DNA from: Rusavskia elegans
Lineage: Eukaryota; Ascomycota; Lecanoromycetes; Teloschistales; Teloschistaceae
Length of the DNA stretch: 64,000 bases
Direction: 5' to 3'
Assembly: GCA_011316305.1 (NCBI GenBank)
Contig: SAUG01000126.1
Coordinates: forward strand, 62,001-126,000
Part shown: positions 13,899 to 26,077 of the stretch, in pieces
How positions within the stretch are numbered: position 1 is the stretch's first letter
How the letters are laid out: the number at the start of each line of letters is the position of its first letter
The notes under the pieces: model-generated
Told to the model about the DNA's origin: nothing
Databases searched by the model: none
The model's input: the letters and a program-made list of their open reading frames with translations, nothing else
Translations under genes and position numbers: made by a program

Positions 13899-14027
13899 GA
13901 AGATGGGACAGCGCTTCAGCTCGCTGCTATTGGCGGATATACTGCTATAGTCATGTACTTGCTGAATCAAGGAGCTGAAGTAAATGTTGCTGCGGCCCTG
14001 CGAGAAGGTATAAATAGCCGCCCTTGA
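13899..14027 (+). pseudogene. Ankyrin-repeat fragment
   Basis: The plus strand reads EDGTALQLAAIGGYTAIVMY and continues with LLNQGAEVNVAA. This is one complete ankyrin repeat by its TALQLAA and LLxxGAxVN signatures. It ends in a TGA at 14025-14027. Upstream the sequence passes straight into RIP-degraded AT-rich DNA, so only a scrap of a larger ankyrin-repeat gene survives at the island edge. Downstream I see only weak hints of a second repeat. Confidence 0.65.
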
Positions 14028-14543
14028 GGGGGCGGCTCCGAACGGACGTGTAGACACAGATGGAACCTTCTCCAGGCAAATGCAGTAGTGGGAGGGAAGG
14101 ACCAAATACGCTGGTTTTTAAATGTTATGCCTTTCACGACACCCATTGGTAGGTACTGTCACATGGCCTTTACAGCTCCGCCTGGAAGAAGTCAAAGAAA
14201 AGAGTTCTAGAGGTCACTGCCAAACGAGTAGAGCGGAGGACGAACAGGATTAAGAGTAGGTTTTCCGAAGGGAAACTGCCGAGTCGTTGGTGATTGTAAT
14301 CATGGCGGATACAAAAAGTACAAAGACACTCTCTCAGCTTCGACTATAACCTTTTACAAGGACATATATACCAAGCTCGTTCAGTTAGGCTGAGAATAGA
14401 GCTACCAGAATTAAGTAGATTAGAATAAGCGATGAACACACTTTAGTTGCCAGCTTGCCGACACTTCCCAGGCGCTATAAGTCCTATACCGTGGCAGTGA
14501 GTGATAGCGCCACTTCTTAGCCTTCTTTCGGACCGGGGTGAAC
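14028..14543. other. Intergenic, nothing recognised
   Basis: The stretch is base-balanced and lies between the ankyrin scrap and the 3' end of the methyltransferase gene. No coding sequence is supported. Confidence 0.4.
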
Positions 14544-16237
14544 CTATCCCCGTGGCTTTCGTCCCACCATTAGGTAGCTTGTGGTGAAGATTCCTTCGCG
14601 GCCGCCATCTCGCATACCCCAGACGCTCATGCCCTGAGTTCTAAGGGCTTCAAGAGCCAATTGAGGAGCTGCAGGGAAGCGAAGAGTTAGTTTGACATCT
14701 TCCGTATGGGAGCTAAGAGCTGTGCATCAATAGGGTAGGTCTCGCAGAGATCACCGAAGAAAACCCCTAAAAGACGCAGACCCAATCCAGACGTACCTAA
14801 TCTTGCCTTTATCATCAGCCAAGTGAAGCCGTATCCGAACCTGAAAAAGCCTTTCTTCAATCGAAAGACGACGAGCCACCAGTCGGTCCAGTTCGTGGTA
14901 TGGGATGTATCGCCATCAATACAGTACCACCACGTTTTATCTTTCTGGATTGGGTCTCGCTTAGGAGGTACCCTGAGAGCCATGTTCTCATTGTGATACA
15001 TCTCGAGGCTACAGAAACGTCTAGTCAGCGTTTATGTTCTAGTTCAAACTCTTGCCTGCAGATCGCTAGGATGTAGCTGTTCCATGGAAGAAAAGGAGAT
15101 TGAGAAGAACATACCCACTTCCTCGAAAGGCCTCCAAACCCTCTTTCACACTTAGCATATTGACCACGCCGTCCCCCCTCTCGATCCTCTGTCGAATCTC
15201 GACGTGCTTTGCGTTTTTAGGATCGAAATCGTCGGTCATGAGCCATTCGTAGACCCCAAAAGCTCCCCCGGGTTTCAATACACGGGCAATCTCGGTATAG
15301 ACTGCCTCTAACGAGGGGGCGTAGACGGTAGCTTCGGTGGCGTAGACGAAGTCGAAGTGGTTGTCCGGGAAGGGAATATGCTATTCACAAAAATGGAGAG
15401 TCAGTGTAATGCTAAAAGGGATATCAGAAAGGAGAGGTGAAGGACAAACCATGAAGTCGCCTTCCCGATACTGGACCTGTCCTGGTCCTTCCCCCAACAA
15501 GCCTTCTTCTTTGGCATATTTTGTCGCTCTCCTGTTGTGAGCCCAACGGTCAGCATCGGTCTCCCACAAGATTACCCTTTGATTATCTGTACGTCCATGC
15601 GCACCGAGTCTTTTAGTTGTTCCTGTCGTCTGACCTCTTTTCCTTCTCCATCTCCCGAGTGAGAAAGTACCAACCACTTACTGCACATGTAATGCATTGA
15701 TGGTCAACCCTGTTACGTTCACCCCTGCGAATCTTGCAATTTCCCTACTCGGGCCCCCAGTACCGCATCCAGCATCCAGGCCTTTCATCCCAGGCTTGAG
15801 ACCCATGATGTAGGCTAGGAAATGCTGGTGTCTCGTCATCGCAGCGTCGATGCTCTCGGTGGGGTCTGGGAAAGGGCAGAAGTGGAAAGAGGGACCCCAT
15901 CCCATTTCGAGGTTGTCCGTCGCGAGATTGTAGTAACTAAACGAAAAGCAGAAGGAGTTAGTTCAGAGGCGCGGCGTTGTGAGTACGAATGGATGTAGGA
16001 AGGTGGATGCTCGAAAGTCAAGAAGACGGGAATCGTATTGGAGAAATACAGAGGCGCATACTCTTTCGCAATTGTGGCATAGTTAATTCGACGCTCTGCA
16101 CGAGCGGCTTCGATGTCTGGGATCGCCAAAGGTCTGTTGGCATTTTCGGCAGCGGTCCAATGGGCAGCGAATCTAGCGCCCAAGTCTTCGTCTACTTCCT
16201 TCGCTTTCGCTTGCGCTTTCTGGATCTGTTTGGGCAT
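14544..16237 (-). CDS. ERG6-like SAM-dependent (sterol-type) C-methyltransferase, multi-exon
   Basis: The likely product transfers a methyl group from SAM to a lipid or isoprenoid carbon, as sterol C24-methyltransferases do. It starts at ATG 16237. Clear exons are 16237-16062, 15936-15682, 15531-15450 and 15380 to about 15113, joined by GT-AG introns. Landmarks are DYYNLATDNLEMGWGPSFHF (residues 59-78), the SAM motif GLDAGCGTGGPS (about 111-122), EGDFMHIPFPDN, YATEATVYAPSLEAVYTEI and VLKPGGAFGVYEWLMTD. The C-terminal part reads WWYCIDGDTSHTTNW, FRLKKGF, GFTWLMIKA and finally EALRTQGMSVWGMRDGGREG with stop TAG at 14546-14544, all typical of the ERG6-like family of gene clusters. The joins between about 15113 and 14980 and near 14790-14670 are uncertain. 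The FELEHKR segment runs into a TGA in the simplest reading, so the gene may be damaged there. Confidence 0.8.
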
Positions 16238-18508
16238 GTTGGCAACAGAATCGCACAACCGTTTGGAAATAATTCAATGCTAACTCGCAGGAGAGAATGA
16301 GTGTTTAGAAGCGTGGGTCGACGCTTTCGCTGTTAGAGTGGTGTACAAAGAAGAGAGAGGAATGTGATGCAAGGGGGAATGTTCCACGTGCTTACTATTG
16401 TTCCAATCGTCCATTACCCTTGGAAGGCTATGACAAGAGTCTTTAATCATTTGAACCTCTAGTAAAATATACAAGAAAAGTGAAAGGTCATAGGGATTAC
16501 TGTTCGCTGTTCCACGAAGTGCGGTTCACCCAGCAAGGAGAAGTTTGTACCCCTGAGGCCTCAACGTTGTCGATCGTCTTAGAGGTACACTTAGTCGGCC
16601 CTGAGAAGCTGTGCATTCCAGGCTTGTCGCTTACTAAAGACAACGTAGACAAAGCCAGGACCACGGCATTGTCGTCGTTAGCCAGTTTAGTGACGTCGCG
16701 CACCACTTGGCAGGCCTACGTCCTCACACTCACAAGAGTCTGGATATTTAGCAAATCTTCTTAGAGGAATGAAGTATACCAGATGATGGAGGTCAGTATT
16801 ATATAACGGGAAATATGGTCCTTTCGAGCATGCCGGGCTCTTCACATAAAAAACCTCCCCTGCGTTAGAGTCGAATGGTTGGTTAGGAGATCAAGCAATG
16901 GTGAACTGAGTACGGAATCCCACACCATACCTAAAAAAAGCAGCCATTAGGTTTACGGGATTTTTTTCAAGAGTTGAAGGAAATGCTTCAATTTTTTTTT
17001 AAATTTTTTTTTTTTTTTCCTATAGATGTCCCGTGATGTTGACTGAGCATTAAGGCGACTGCATACAAGTATATAGGCGTTGTTGTGAAAAACAAACAAT
17101 AGTGCAAAAAATCACAAAGAATCACGGCAAGACGTCCCCCAAACTGGGAAACAGTCTATGACTACGCTTACACAGGGTAATCAGGTGGTTGAACCTTTGA
17201 AGTCGGTGATGATGTGAGCAGGCGGAGGCAGCAGTCATGATGATTGATTGATCATCGAGTGAAAATCTATGGAGAACTAGTTTACATGAAAAGTGGTAAG
17301 TGCCAAGGAGGCGCTAAGCCTATTTGGGAACACGCTAAACCTTATGGGGCAGGTGCACGTGACCTCAGCGAGTCTCAGCGAGAAATGCCAACTGGCTTCT
17401 CCATGAGCTCCTCTTGATCGCTCCTACTTGCTGACATGCAGGCTCACAGATGATCAAGATTACATTCGAATAACCGGTGCGCCCGTATGCTGACGGTAAG
17501 GAAAGCTTACTCAAGCCATTCTCGAATTGACCATACACTCCAAGGGTGCTAGGTAGCGGCTTTTTGGTTACTTGTAGGGATTGTACCTCTTTCTAGGATT
17601 TTGCGTCGGACTGGATCCGTACCATGAGTGGGAATTATCGCTTGAGGCTATGTCGAGCGTACCTCAACGCTTTTTGCGCATCTTGTCCAGTCATCTTTGT
17701 ACATCGATTCGAAAACCCGCCGTACTTCCTTTGCTTGGGTTGGCTTGCTAAATGGGTGACATTTGTTCCTCCGACTAGGTCCATCAACATCATCTTATTC
17801 ATTATACCATTGTTGACCGATATTCAGAACGGGTAATACCAGCATTGAAAGTGCAGTGCATTGGCCATAGCCCAGCCAGTTCCCTCTTGATTGCTCCCAG
17901 CTCCGGCCTGGAGTAGGTGGGATGCGTTCTTCATTACAATATTTGGGTCGTTACTTCTTGCCGATATCCGCACCGAAATCTATAACGGCATTCGCAAAAC
18001 TTACCATACTTTACACGTATAGCCAAGCGTAAAATTGACAGTTTCATAAAAGGTTTGGCATCAACTCGTCGTAAGAATGATGAGTTCGGGGGAACGTGAA
18101 GTATAGCCACTGACTCGATAGAGATATTGAAGAAGGAAATCTTGTCGTAGCGTTTTAGTATTGGCTGACAGATTCACCGTCTTTTTTGCCGTATGTAAAT
18201 AGGAAGTTCTTATCAATGCACTTGTCAATAACTGGTTACAGCGGTACAGCTAGTGATTAGATAAGCTTTGATATCGACTGCTACCGGCAAATTGTAACAA
18301 GCGCGTTGATCCGGCCGGAAAGTTTGTTATATTGACGGAAGGCAAGCTAGCTATCTGTAAAGAATGACCACAAGCTATCGACTAGCAATTCTTTCGCTCC
18401 AACAGCAAGGAAAATCCATCCAACTCTACAACCTCCACCAAATCCAATCACAATCTTACCAGATCTGTCCCGGGGCATGTTAGCTCGGGAATAAACAGCG
18501 CCAGCGGA
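16238..18508. other. Intergenic, with a doubtful short reading frame at 16497-16706
   Basis: On the minus strand, 16706-16497 reads VRDVTKLANDDNAVVLALST and continues to a stop after two cysteines. It lacks an ATG and I do not recognise it, so it could be the last exon of a small unknown protein or chance. The rest (16770-18508) holds poly-T runs near 16990-17020 and no supported gene. It includes the promoter side of the methyltransferase gene. Confidence 0.3.
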
Positions 18509-19117
18509 CTAGACGCAGCGGTAGGAGCTGGCACGATCATTCCAGCCAACGCTTCTCAAATCCTTGATCCCAGGGTATCTGATTCCACCGCGTGAGGGGC
18601 CATAGCAGCCACGATTGCTGCGCAAATCCCCATCAGCAAAGATGGTCTACATGGAATGGTGAAGACAAAAGGGAAAGTGGCATTCTTACTCGTAGATGGT
18701 GCAAGTAGTTCCCCGCTCTGGACCAAATGCGGAGATTTCGTTGCTCCAGCCGTTGAAGAGATCGTCTAGCTCGAACAAGGGCAGTCAGCTTCGGATTATA
18801 GACTCTCAAAATCATAGTAGACGAATGCCACAGGACCACTTACAGCATCTCTGTTTATTGGCCGTCAGAGTCTCGCAGCGGCCCCGAAAGTTGATATCCT
18901 TGCACACTTTCACGTGGGTTCTTGCAACTGCTGCTGCCTCGACTTTGGGTTCTCCTTCGGCAAGTTGGTGGACAGTGCCTACAGGCAGTGCTTGCGAGAT
19001 GTCTTGGGCCGTAATAGCCCCTTCGACATCGGCTGGATTCTCGGCCGGGTTCTGAGGTGCAGCCATGCTCATGGCGGTGAAGGCGCCGATGATAAGGAAG
19101 GCGATCTTGGGATGCAT
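18509..19117 (-). CDS. Small secreted six-cysteine protein, beta/gamma-crystallin-like
   Basis: Three exons (19117-18844, 18765-18690, 18617-18509) with GT-AG introns of 78 and 72 nt give an uninterrupted 152-residue protein. The N terminus is a signal peptide (MHPKIAFLIIGAFTAMSMAA), with cleavage likely near residues 19-20. It is followed by an acidic, Pro/Ala-rich stretch that may be a propeptide. The mature part has six cysteines in the segments HVKVCKDINFRGRCETL, KQRCYDLFNGW, FGPERGTTCTIYDNRGCYG and a final WNDRASSYRCV. A Gly-rich D/N-x-G-x-C pattern and a closing SSYRC are typical of fungal secreted proteins with a beta/gamma-crystallin-like fold. Splice phases agree exactly. No stop or frameshift is present, unlike most neighbours. 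The function is unknown; an extracellular role is inferred only from the signal peptide. Confidence 0.8.
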
Positions 19118-20532
19118 TGTTGATAGCGAGACTGTAAGTCAACGACTTGAGGATAGTTCGAGATCTGAGTTGGCTTGATGTAGCTGTTGGATGAGCTGCG
19201 GTTGTCTGTTGAGGTCCGATTTGTGGAGGGATTTCGAAGTCTCTTTAAATCCTGCGATGCGCCCTCCAGACTCGACGGCCGTAATTCTACCCTGACCGCC
19301 TTTGTAGCTTACAACCATACATCTCTGTTCGCAGAGCTACGCCGTGCTCACAGGTGACTGGTACTTCATCGTACCATCCTCTTGCCTCGATGTCCGCCAA
19401 GCCGGAGCGCAGTATCCTGACTTATTAGGCTAGCAGCGTCTTGCAAGAAGCGTCTTACATGGGTCGACGGGAGAAAAAGGAGGTCGGATATCTTCTTATA
19501 TGACGGGTCGGCCGACTGCCTCACAGTATTGTGACCCTCCCAGGCTGCAAATACGTATGTCATGTGCTGGCGATTCTGACTCAGATCAGCTCCATGGAGA
19601 GTGATAATCAAGCCATAATAAGCCGTAAGCGTCACTCCTGGCTTACGCTCGTAGACTGAGATCTCGCGACACCAACCGGATGTATCACGAGATAGGGGGG
19701 GGGGGGGGTTTCGTCAGCAAACAGGGACTATCGCCAAGCCGTCAGCATGCATACAAGCCAGCCAATTGCTGACTTTATAAATCATGCGAGTAGGCAAAAA
19801 CTATATCCGTGGGAAGATAGTACTAGAAAGCCAATGATGGTCGAGGGACTTACTATTACGACACGGAGAACTAGTATCCTGGGCAGAAGGTACGGCCAAG
19901 GCTTCCCTGTGATTAAATCACTGAGGCATTCCCCGGTCAGCTTCTTCGCAACCTCTACGCTTTCCAAGAGACCAGATTTCAGTCCCATCGCCGTCCTTTC
20001 CTCATGGTATAATATCAAGTCTAAGAGACACAAGATCAGATAGTCGTTACTAACCGAATTACCAAGCCAACATCAATCACCTTGACATCTACCGTTTCGA
20101 AACACACGGTGCTATGTCAGGTTGCGACCACGAAGACTAAGCTGTTGTCATACATGCTGGCACAACCTGGCGCTGAGTCAGAGGCTCGTAGAGTGCTAAG
20201 CTCCACTCCAAGACCAGATATATCTGAAGCGTGCTTTATTGAAAGGGACTTTTAGGAGCTATTTTCTACGGCGGGAACATTGAGACTGGGACATTAGTAG
20301 GTAAAAGACGCCATTTCGTCGGATTGATATATTCTCCTGCTGAATGATCTGTAAGTATTGAGCTGCCCTGAGAACGGTTGATATCTGCGTCAGTTTAAGA
20401 GGTCCTGACTGCAAGAAGAAGAGGAGAGCCTTCTTCTGTTGTGAGATTGTTATGGCCTTGAATCCGCCCAGTGGATTGATTGGCTCGTTAAATGACTCAT
20501 CAAAGGGAAGTGAGTCGAGTGTACAGAGTATA
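19118..20532. other. Intergenic, nothing supported
   Basis: The stretch contains a run of 14 G at about 19695-19708. No coding motif was recognised on either strand. It may hold decayed 3' sequence of the PKS, but I cannot identify an acyl-carrier domain in it. Confidence 0.35.
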
Positions 20533-23095
20533 TCATCCTAGAATAGTCAGTATTCTATTCAATTTTTCTACAGTAGCACCTACCTTAAGAGTGAGGGCTA
20601 CTTGGACTACTCCTTCCACAGGTAGAATTCCGCTCGAAGCATGGCTTCCAGCACATTCTCGGACCTCCCCTTCAATGTATAGGTCGCAAGTTCTCCAGTA
20701 AAATTTCACACCCGTTGAAATTGCCCGGAGGCCCTTTTCAATGCTTCGAGCCATTCCAACGTCCTCTTCTCGCCATGATAAGACAATAATGTGTTTGGCC
20801 CCATTTCTAGCCGTCAGCTTACAGATTCTCATACCGATATCACCCAAGCCACCAGCCACAAGGTATGGGCCTTTTTTGTCTTGAGAGAATGAGACTAAGT
20901 GGCTATCCCCCCCCCCCCCCGCGACACCATTCGTCAAGTCCTTCAGTCGCAACGATGCGAGGTACGAGCATATTACCATCTCTGTAGACATACTCTCGCT
21001 CTTATAGGATTTTTTGACGAGGACTTAGACAGAATAGCTGAATAACATATCTGACACGACCGATAGTACTTTAGAGGAGAGAGCAGTCTTCAACCATGAA
21101 GTGTTGTCTATCCAATTTAACAAGCCAGAGAGCCGGATTTTCTGCGTGAGCGGAACGGGCCATTCCATTGATCAATGCTGTCCCCGGGTTTCCATGGTGA
21201 TCCTGGTCTAGACATCCTTAGCCACAAACCATGGGCGGGACGCGTCAGCAGGTCTACAATCTGGCTGAACCACTCAGGCATCGGATCATTGAGCATCAAA
21301 TTCGATTTACAATCGACGACTTTATAGATAATATCTGCCGTAGACTGATGCGATTCCCATGTAGCGAGAAAAGTCATTGTCCCACCAAGTTGAAGCTGAG
21401 AAAGGAGACGAATGCCGAGAGCATTGCTGCAGTTGCTGAGATTGTCTGACGCTATGATTTCAACCACATAGTCCGTAGTTTCATTGCTCGAGATCCTCGC
21501 GGAGCTGAGATCAGGGTCGAACTATGAGCTGATCCGTCGAGAACTTGGACAGAAAGATCGATGCCGCTGAAAGACGCGCTCGGCAACAGTCTCCCATTGA
21601 TCAGATGTTAGAAGACGGTTATCCGTCCGTCCATCAGAGAGACCTGTGTGATTTTCTTGGTGTCGGGACTACCGCCATCCAGAGAGCGTCCGGAGCATCA
21701 GGCTCAGATACGGCCGTGACAGGATTGCTTCTGCAATTACTAGGTTTCCTTGAGGCTTGAGTACTTCGTGCAGATTTGCAAGGCTCTCTGTAATGCTGCC
21801 AGTCACAAGAAGAACATTTGAAGCAATGGCCAAGTCATACGAGTCCTCTTGAAATCCTTGTTCGACAGGATCTCTTGAAATGTCAAACGTCTTGAAAGTG
21901 ATGAGAGATTGCCAGCGTACAAGAGCTTTCTAGGCCTTATTGGAAAACCTAGGAGAAATATCCGTATAATCGTAGTGACCCAGTCTTGCGACCGCTCCAG
22001 TTTTACTCAACGAGGTGAGAGCGTGAAGGGCTGTGTTGGTCGTACCCGCACCCAGTTCCAAGATCTTCATGTTGGGATGCTTGAAAGTGAGATGTTCGAG
22101 GTACTGCGACAGAAACTCAACGCCCTGGGAAGAAGAGCCTTCTGCGTAGAAACGGTACAGCAGATCATCCCTGTGCATTAATTCCAAAAGGTCGACTTGA
22201 CCAAGCAAGATAGAACCCAAGTTCTCTCCTATGCGACGTAGCATTTGACCTTCAGCGCCAAGATCTTGCACGTACCTTGGTGAAGAGTCGTCGTTTGGGA
22301 TCGGTACATAATGTTTGGTCTCTTGAGAAGTTGCACCGGTTCGTTGTCGCTCCATCCATACCTAAAGATGCTTCAAATGGGGTTCTGAAGGCACTTGACA
22401 GGCTTCTTGAAGCTCCGCAAGGGTCATTCTGATGTGATGCAGCGCCACATCGTTCAGGATCCTCGTTTTCATTATGGGGTCGATTGACGCTGCTCCTGAT
22501 TGGAAAAGCTCGAAGTTCGAAAGGCCAAGGAAGTCTGCCTCGAGGCTGTACCTCACAAGACAAGCAGCACTCGCAGACTGTGGAGCATGCGATTCATCTT
22601 TCGATCTCCCGGATGAACCTCGAAGCTCTCTTCCAGATAGACGAATTATGGGTAGAGTCTTCACAGTGCAACCAAATACAACAAGATCAGTTCTGGCGGT
22701 CATCTGTCCCAGAGGCTCCATGGATGTCTCCACATGGAGCTACTCGCATGTTCTCTGCCCTGCTCTGAGCGGACGTGGAGAGATACAATAGAAATTGGCA
22801 TAACGAAGCTTGGGCCTCGAAGTCTTGTATACAGGGGCAGCAAGGAGTGAAACACAGCGTCCATAGTAGCTGGGTGAAGTAAATGAGAAACGGCATCTCA
22901 TGAGGCACAATCTCTGGGATCTTGGCCGCGCCGACCAATGAGCTTAGCCGGGCTGAGCTGTCCATCCGTACTTTCTTGACATGCCTGAATGTTGGTCCAT
23001 AGCTATTGCCATTCGCTTCAAGTTGATGATACGTGTCCTGGATGTCAAGCTGATAGTCCCACGACTGCAATGGGGGCTGAATTCGCATTCGCCAT
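20533..23095 (-). pseudogene. Highly reducing polyketide synthase relic (KS start, DH end, MT, KR)
   Basis: Read from the right, the minus strand begins with an ATG at 23095 followed by ANSAPIAVVGLSA, the usual first residues of a ketosynthase. It then jumps in another frame to the C-terminal part of a dehydratase domain (YHQLEANGNSYGPTFRHVKK, then SAQSRAENMRVAP). Next come the DH-MT linker (TARTDLVVFGCTVKTLPIIR) and a C-methyltransferase domain (SAM motif NMKILELGAGTTNTAL at about 22080-22030, then GHYDYTDISPRF, SYDLAIASNVLLVTG and LHEVLKPQGNLVIAEA to about 21740). A ketoreductase domain (GPYLVAGGLGDIGMRICKL, NGAKHIIVLSWRE) ends near 20560. Nearly all of KS, all of AT, most of DH, the enoylreductase and the carrier domain are absent, and the frame shifts several times. 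It cannot encode a working synthase. Confidence 0.85.
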
Positions 23096-24192
23096 GGTGG
23101 ACAGACTAGAGAAGAGGAGCGGTTTTCGATGGCTGTGCTGCCTCAAGACCGATCAAACGGCGAGATCAGACCAAGGCTGGCTGCTTAAGACGAGGGGAGG
23201 GATGTTTCAGCTCTATTCAATTGTCGCTTGCGGCTCGCAACTTTTGCCGCGTCGACATGCCGGCTCGGGTGCGAGTGGCTAAGGCTCGCGTGGGTTGCTC
23301 AGCAAGTAGAGAAAGCACAAACTAGGACATCCAACTGTCTCTTGGACACCGTTACACGACAGGTCAGGTCAGCATTACGCTTTACTTTACATACCGAAAT
23401 GATTCACAGAATGGTCTGCATCTACCAATCAGTAAGGATGGTGGTATAGTTCATGGATATCTGCCTGGCAACGACGGGTAGCAGCAGGATAAGGCAGGCA
23501 CCTCGGAATGCGAGAGGCTATCCACAGTCCTCCAAACAAGTCACAGCAGAGCCACGCAGCCTAGCCAGCATCAGGTGGAGTTGCAATTTGCCTTGAATTG
23601 CTTCTCAACAAAAGATTGCTCAGTGGCTGGTTGCGGTGAAGCTTATGACGCGCATGAGGGGGAGCTCTGCAGAATTGCCTCACAAGATGCCGCATGACGG
23701 CAGCAGTCTCTTACTTCGCAATACGAAGAGCATTCATAGCTTGGGCCCGCTGCCTGCAGAGGCTGGTAATTCTCGGAGCGAGGTGCTGAAACATCCTGGA
23801 CGTCGCGTCTGATGATCAGCCGGCACCTCTAGGCTCGATTAGGTAAGACCTCCGATTATTCCTCTTCGGGATTTAGCGGCTTGGCCGACGACGTCCGAAC
23901 GTCCGAGATCTTTCCCTCGTCTACTCCTCGATAACTCGACTGATCTATAGGGAGTACTTTACTATTCAAATGTCCTACTTTCCCTGGTAGACGTGGATCA
24001 TGACGTAGCACCTAGTCCCCGTTTTCGGTCACGTATACGATTTTGCTTCGTCGCTGCTGGTAGGGGGCAAACCAAGGGCCGACCTGCAGAGCGCATGCAG
24101 CTGCATGACATAGCCATGAGTAGTCTCCCAATCCTGTTGCCGCTTAAGAACTTAGATATGGTTGCAAATATTCGCCAGCTTTAGTGTTCAAG
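23096..24192. other. Intergenic between PKS relic and MFS relic
   Basis: The two pseudogenes are divergent, so this roughly 1.1-kb stretch would have been their shared upstream region. No coding sequence or specific regulatory motif could be assigned. Confidence 0.4.
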
Positions 24193-26077
24193 ATGGGGAG
24201 CCTCCATTATACTTCGACATTGAACCCTGCTGCGGATTCGCCGATCTCCATAGGGATTAGGGAGGCGGCGACTCAGGCCAATGATCCCTTGCAAGTGTCT
24301 TCAGATGACGTCCCTACGAATATCGAAGTCGTCTATCCATCCGGAATTTGCCTGCTTTGCTTGACTATCGGCCTTATGGCGGTGGTTTTGTTAGTGACAC
24401 TAGACAACTATATACTCGGTTAGTAATCACGATCTCTCAATTTCGAGCTGGCTTAGAGGCAAATGACGGACCTTTGAACGCAGCGACCGCAATTCCAAGG
24501 ATAAGCACACAGTTCGACAGTCTCGATCTCGTCGGATGGTTTGCCAGTTCCTACTTCCTAACCCAAATGGCCTTTCAACCTGCTTTTGGACATCTTTTTA
24601 CCCACCTCCTTGTCAAAAGGGTCTTCATGGCCGCCCTCCTACTGTTTGAGTTGGATCCATCATCTGCGCCACCACCAGAAGCTCCATTGCCCTGGTCGTT
24701 GGCCTGCTGATCGCAGGAGCCGGTGGAGGTGGCCTCTGCGTCAGTACCCTGACCTTCATGGGGCTGTCAGTGCCTATCAAAAGAAAAGCCTTCTACATCT
24801 CCCTAGTTACCAGCCTGTTCGGCATCGCTTCAGTCGCAGGTCTTTTACTTGGTGGTGTTTTCAACGACTTCAATTGTTGACTTAGGGATTCTGCTTCTGG
24901 ATTTACCTCCGTAAGTTTGGATAACTCTCGATTACTCATCCGTACTGATCCTACCAGCCATTGGCTTCGTCACACTTATATTGGTAGGCCTAACCTTCAA
25001 GGTGCCAAAGACTAACGTAACATCTGGGGTAACAATGGGAGAGAAGCTCCAAAGACTGGACCCCATCGGCGTCTTGGTTTTACTTGCTGCTTTCGTTTGT
25101 TTGCTGCCGTCCATGCAGTGGGCTGGGACAAGGTACCCACGGTCGGGTTCTCACGTTATCGGCTGCTTCGTAGGCTTCGTCACATTTACCGTAGGGTTTG
25201 TGGCCCCCCAGATCTGGATGAGAGATCGCTAAGCTCTCACGATATGATCTTCGAGTGCAGTGACGCTGACGCTATGATATCAGCGCCAGTATCCCTTTAT
25301 GGCTAGCTACGCAGCAAGTTCCTCCTTCCAATTTTACATCTCCTTGATCGTGGGACTCCTGATCTATTACCTGCCCCTCTAATTCCAGCCAGTCTGCGGA
25401 CCTCGGGCATCCAGAATCTTCCTTTTCTCGTTACCATGCTTTTCTCTCCTATCGCTAGCGGCACCTTGGTCAGTACTCTCAGCTTCCGTGTCCCTTTCTT
25501 GTGGCTTGGAGCTATCCTAGCAACTGTGGAATCTGGGCTACTATTCACTCTACGGGTGGATTCTCCTAGTGGCACTCTCTCGGCTTTTCAATTTATCACG
25601 GGAATAGGACTCGGAATCTGTACCCAAATTCCTTTCAACGCTGTGCAGTAACTGCTGCCCCAAACCCAAATGGCTATGGGGAGCGCTATTGTCAGCTTCT
25701 GTAACAGCTTGGGCCCAATCCTTGGCACAAACGTTGGCCAAGCTATATTTTCGAATGTGTTCTTAAAGAGATTGGAGCATGTTTCTGACATTGATGCAAG
25801 AGCTATCATTCTGGCTGGGCCGACAAATATGGCTAGTATTGGTACCTCGGCTATGGTCAGGGAGGCTTTTAACTACTCTCTCACAAGGACATTCATCTTG
25901 GCTGTCGCTGGTGGTGTTCTGGCATTTGCTAGCAGTCTGGCTATGGAGTGGGGCAATGTCAAGCGTGAACGCAAAGGCATCGGAGACAGCGCGCCCCAAA
26001 AACCTGAACCTGGCACTCAGTCCGCTCCCTTGGGCATCTTGGAGGACGTATCGATGTCTGCAAAACATGTGCTCTAG
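24193..26077 (+). pseudogene. MFS multidrug/toxin efflux transporter (14-TM DHA type), broken
   Basis: The gene starts at ATG 24193 (the GTG at 24184 is less likely). Introns 24419-24483 and 24911-24957 restore reading. Family landmarks are IGLMAVVLLVTLDN, ATAIPRISTQFDSLDLVGWF, ALVVGLLIAGAGGGGLC, FWIYLPIGF, NLPFLVTMLFSPIASG, QFITGIGLGICTQIPFNAVQ and CNSLGPILGTNVGQAIFSN. A 1-nt loss near 24652 and another shift near 24880 break the frame. A TAG replaces the Trp codon in the LTW motif near 24883, and a TAA follows IPFNAVQ at about 25649. The region 25232-25380 is also scrambled. Such pumps usually export cluster products or give self-protection; this copy cannot be functional. Confidence 0.85.

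Noticed and set aside
13854..14105. 83-codon minus-strand frame at the island edge
   Set aside because: The plus strand in the same place reads as a clear ankyrin repeat, so this is its shadow.
17624..17836. 70-codon plus-strand frame with a hydrophobic stretch
   Set aside because: It is isolated and short, with no signal-peptide pattern that holds up and no homologous motif.
19366..19635. 89-codon minus-strand frame downstream of the PKS relic
   Set aside because: There is no recognisable domain, no splice partners and no upstream context.
21000..21120. Possible enoylreductase domain of the PKS
   Set aside because: Only about 130 bp separate the linker after MT from the KR domain and no ER motif can be read.
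23989..24192. Short frames just before the MFS relic
   Set aside because: They do not extend the transporter; the ATG at 24193 already gives the normal family N terminus.
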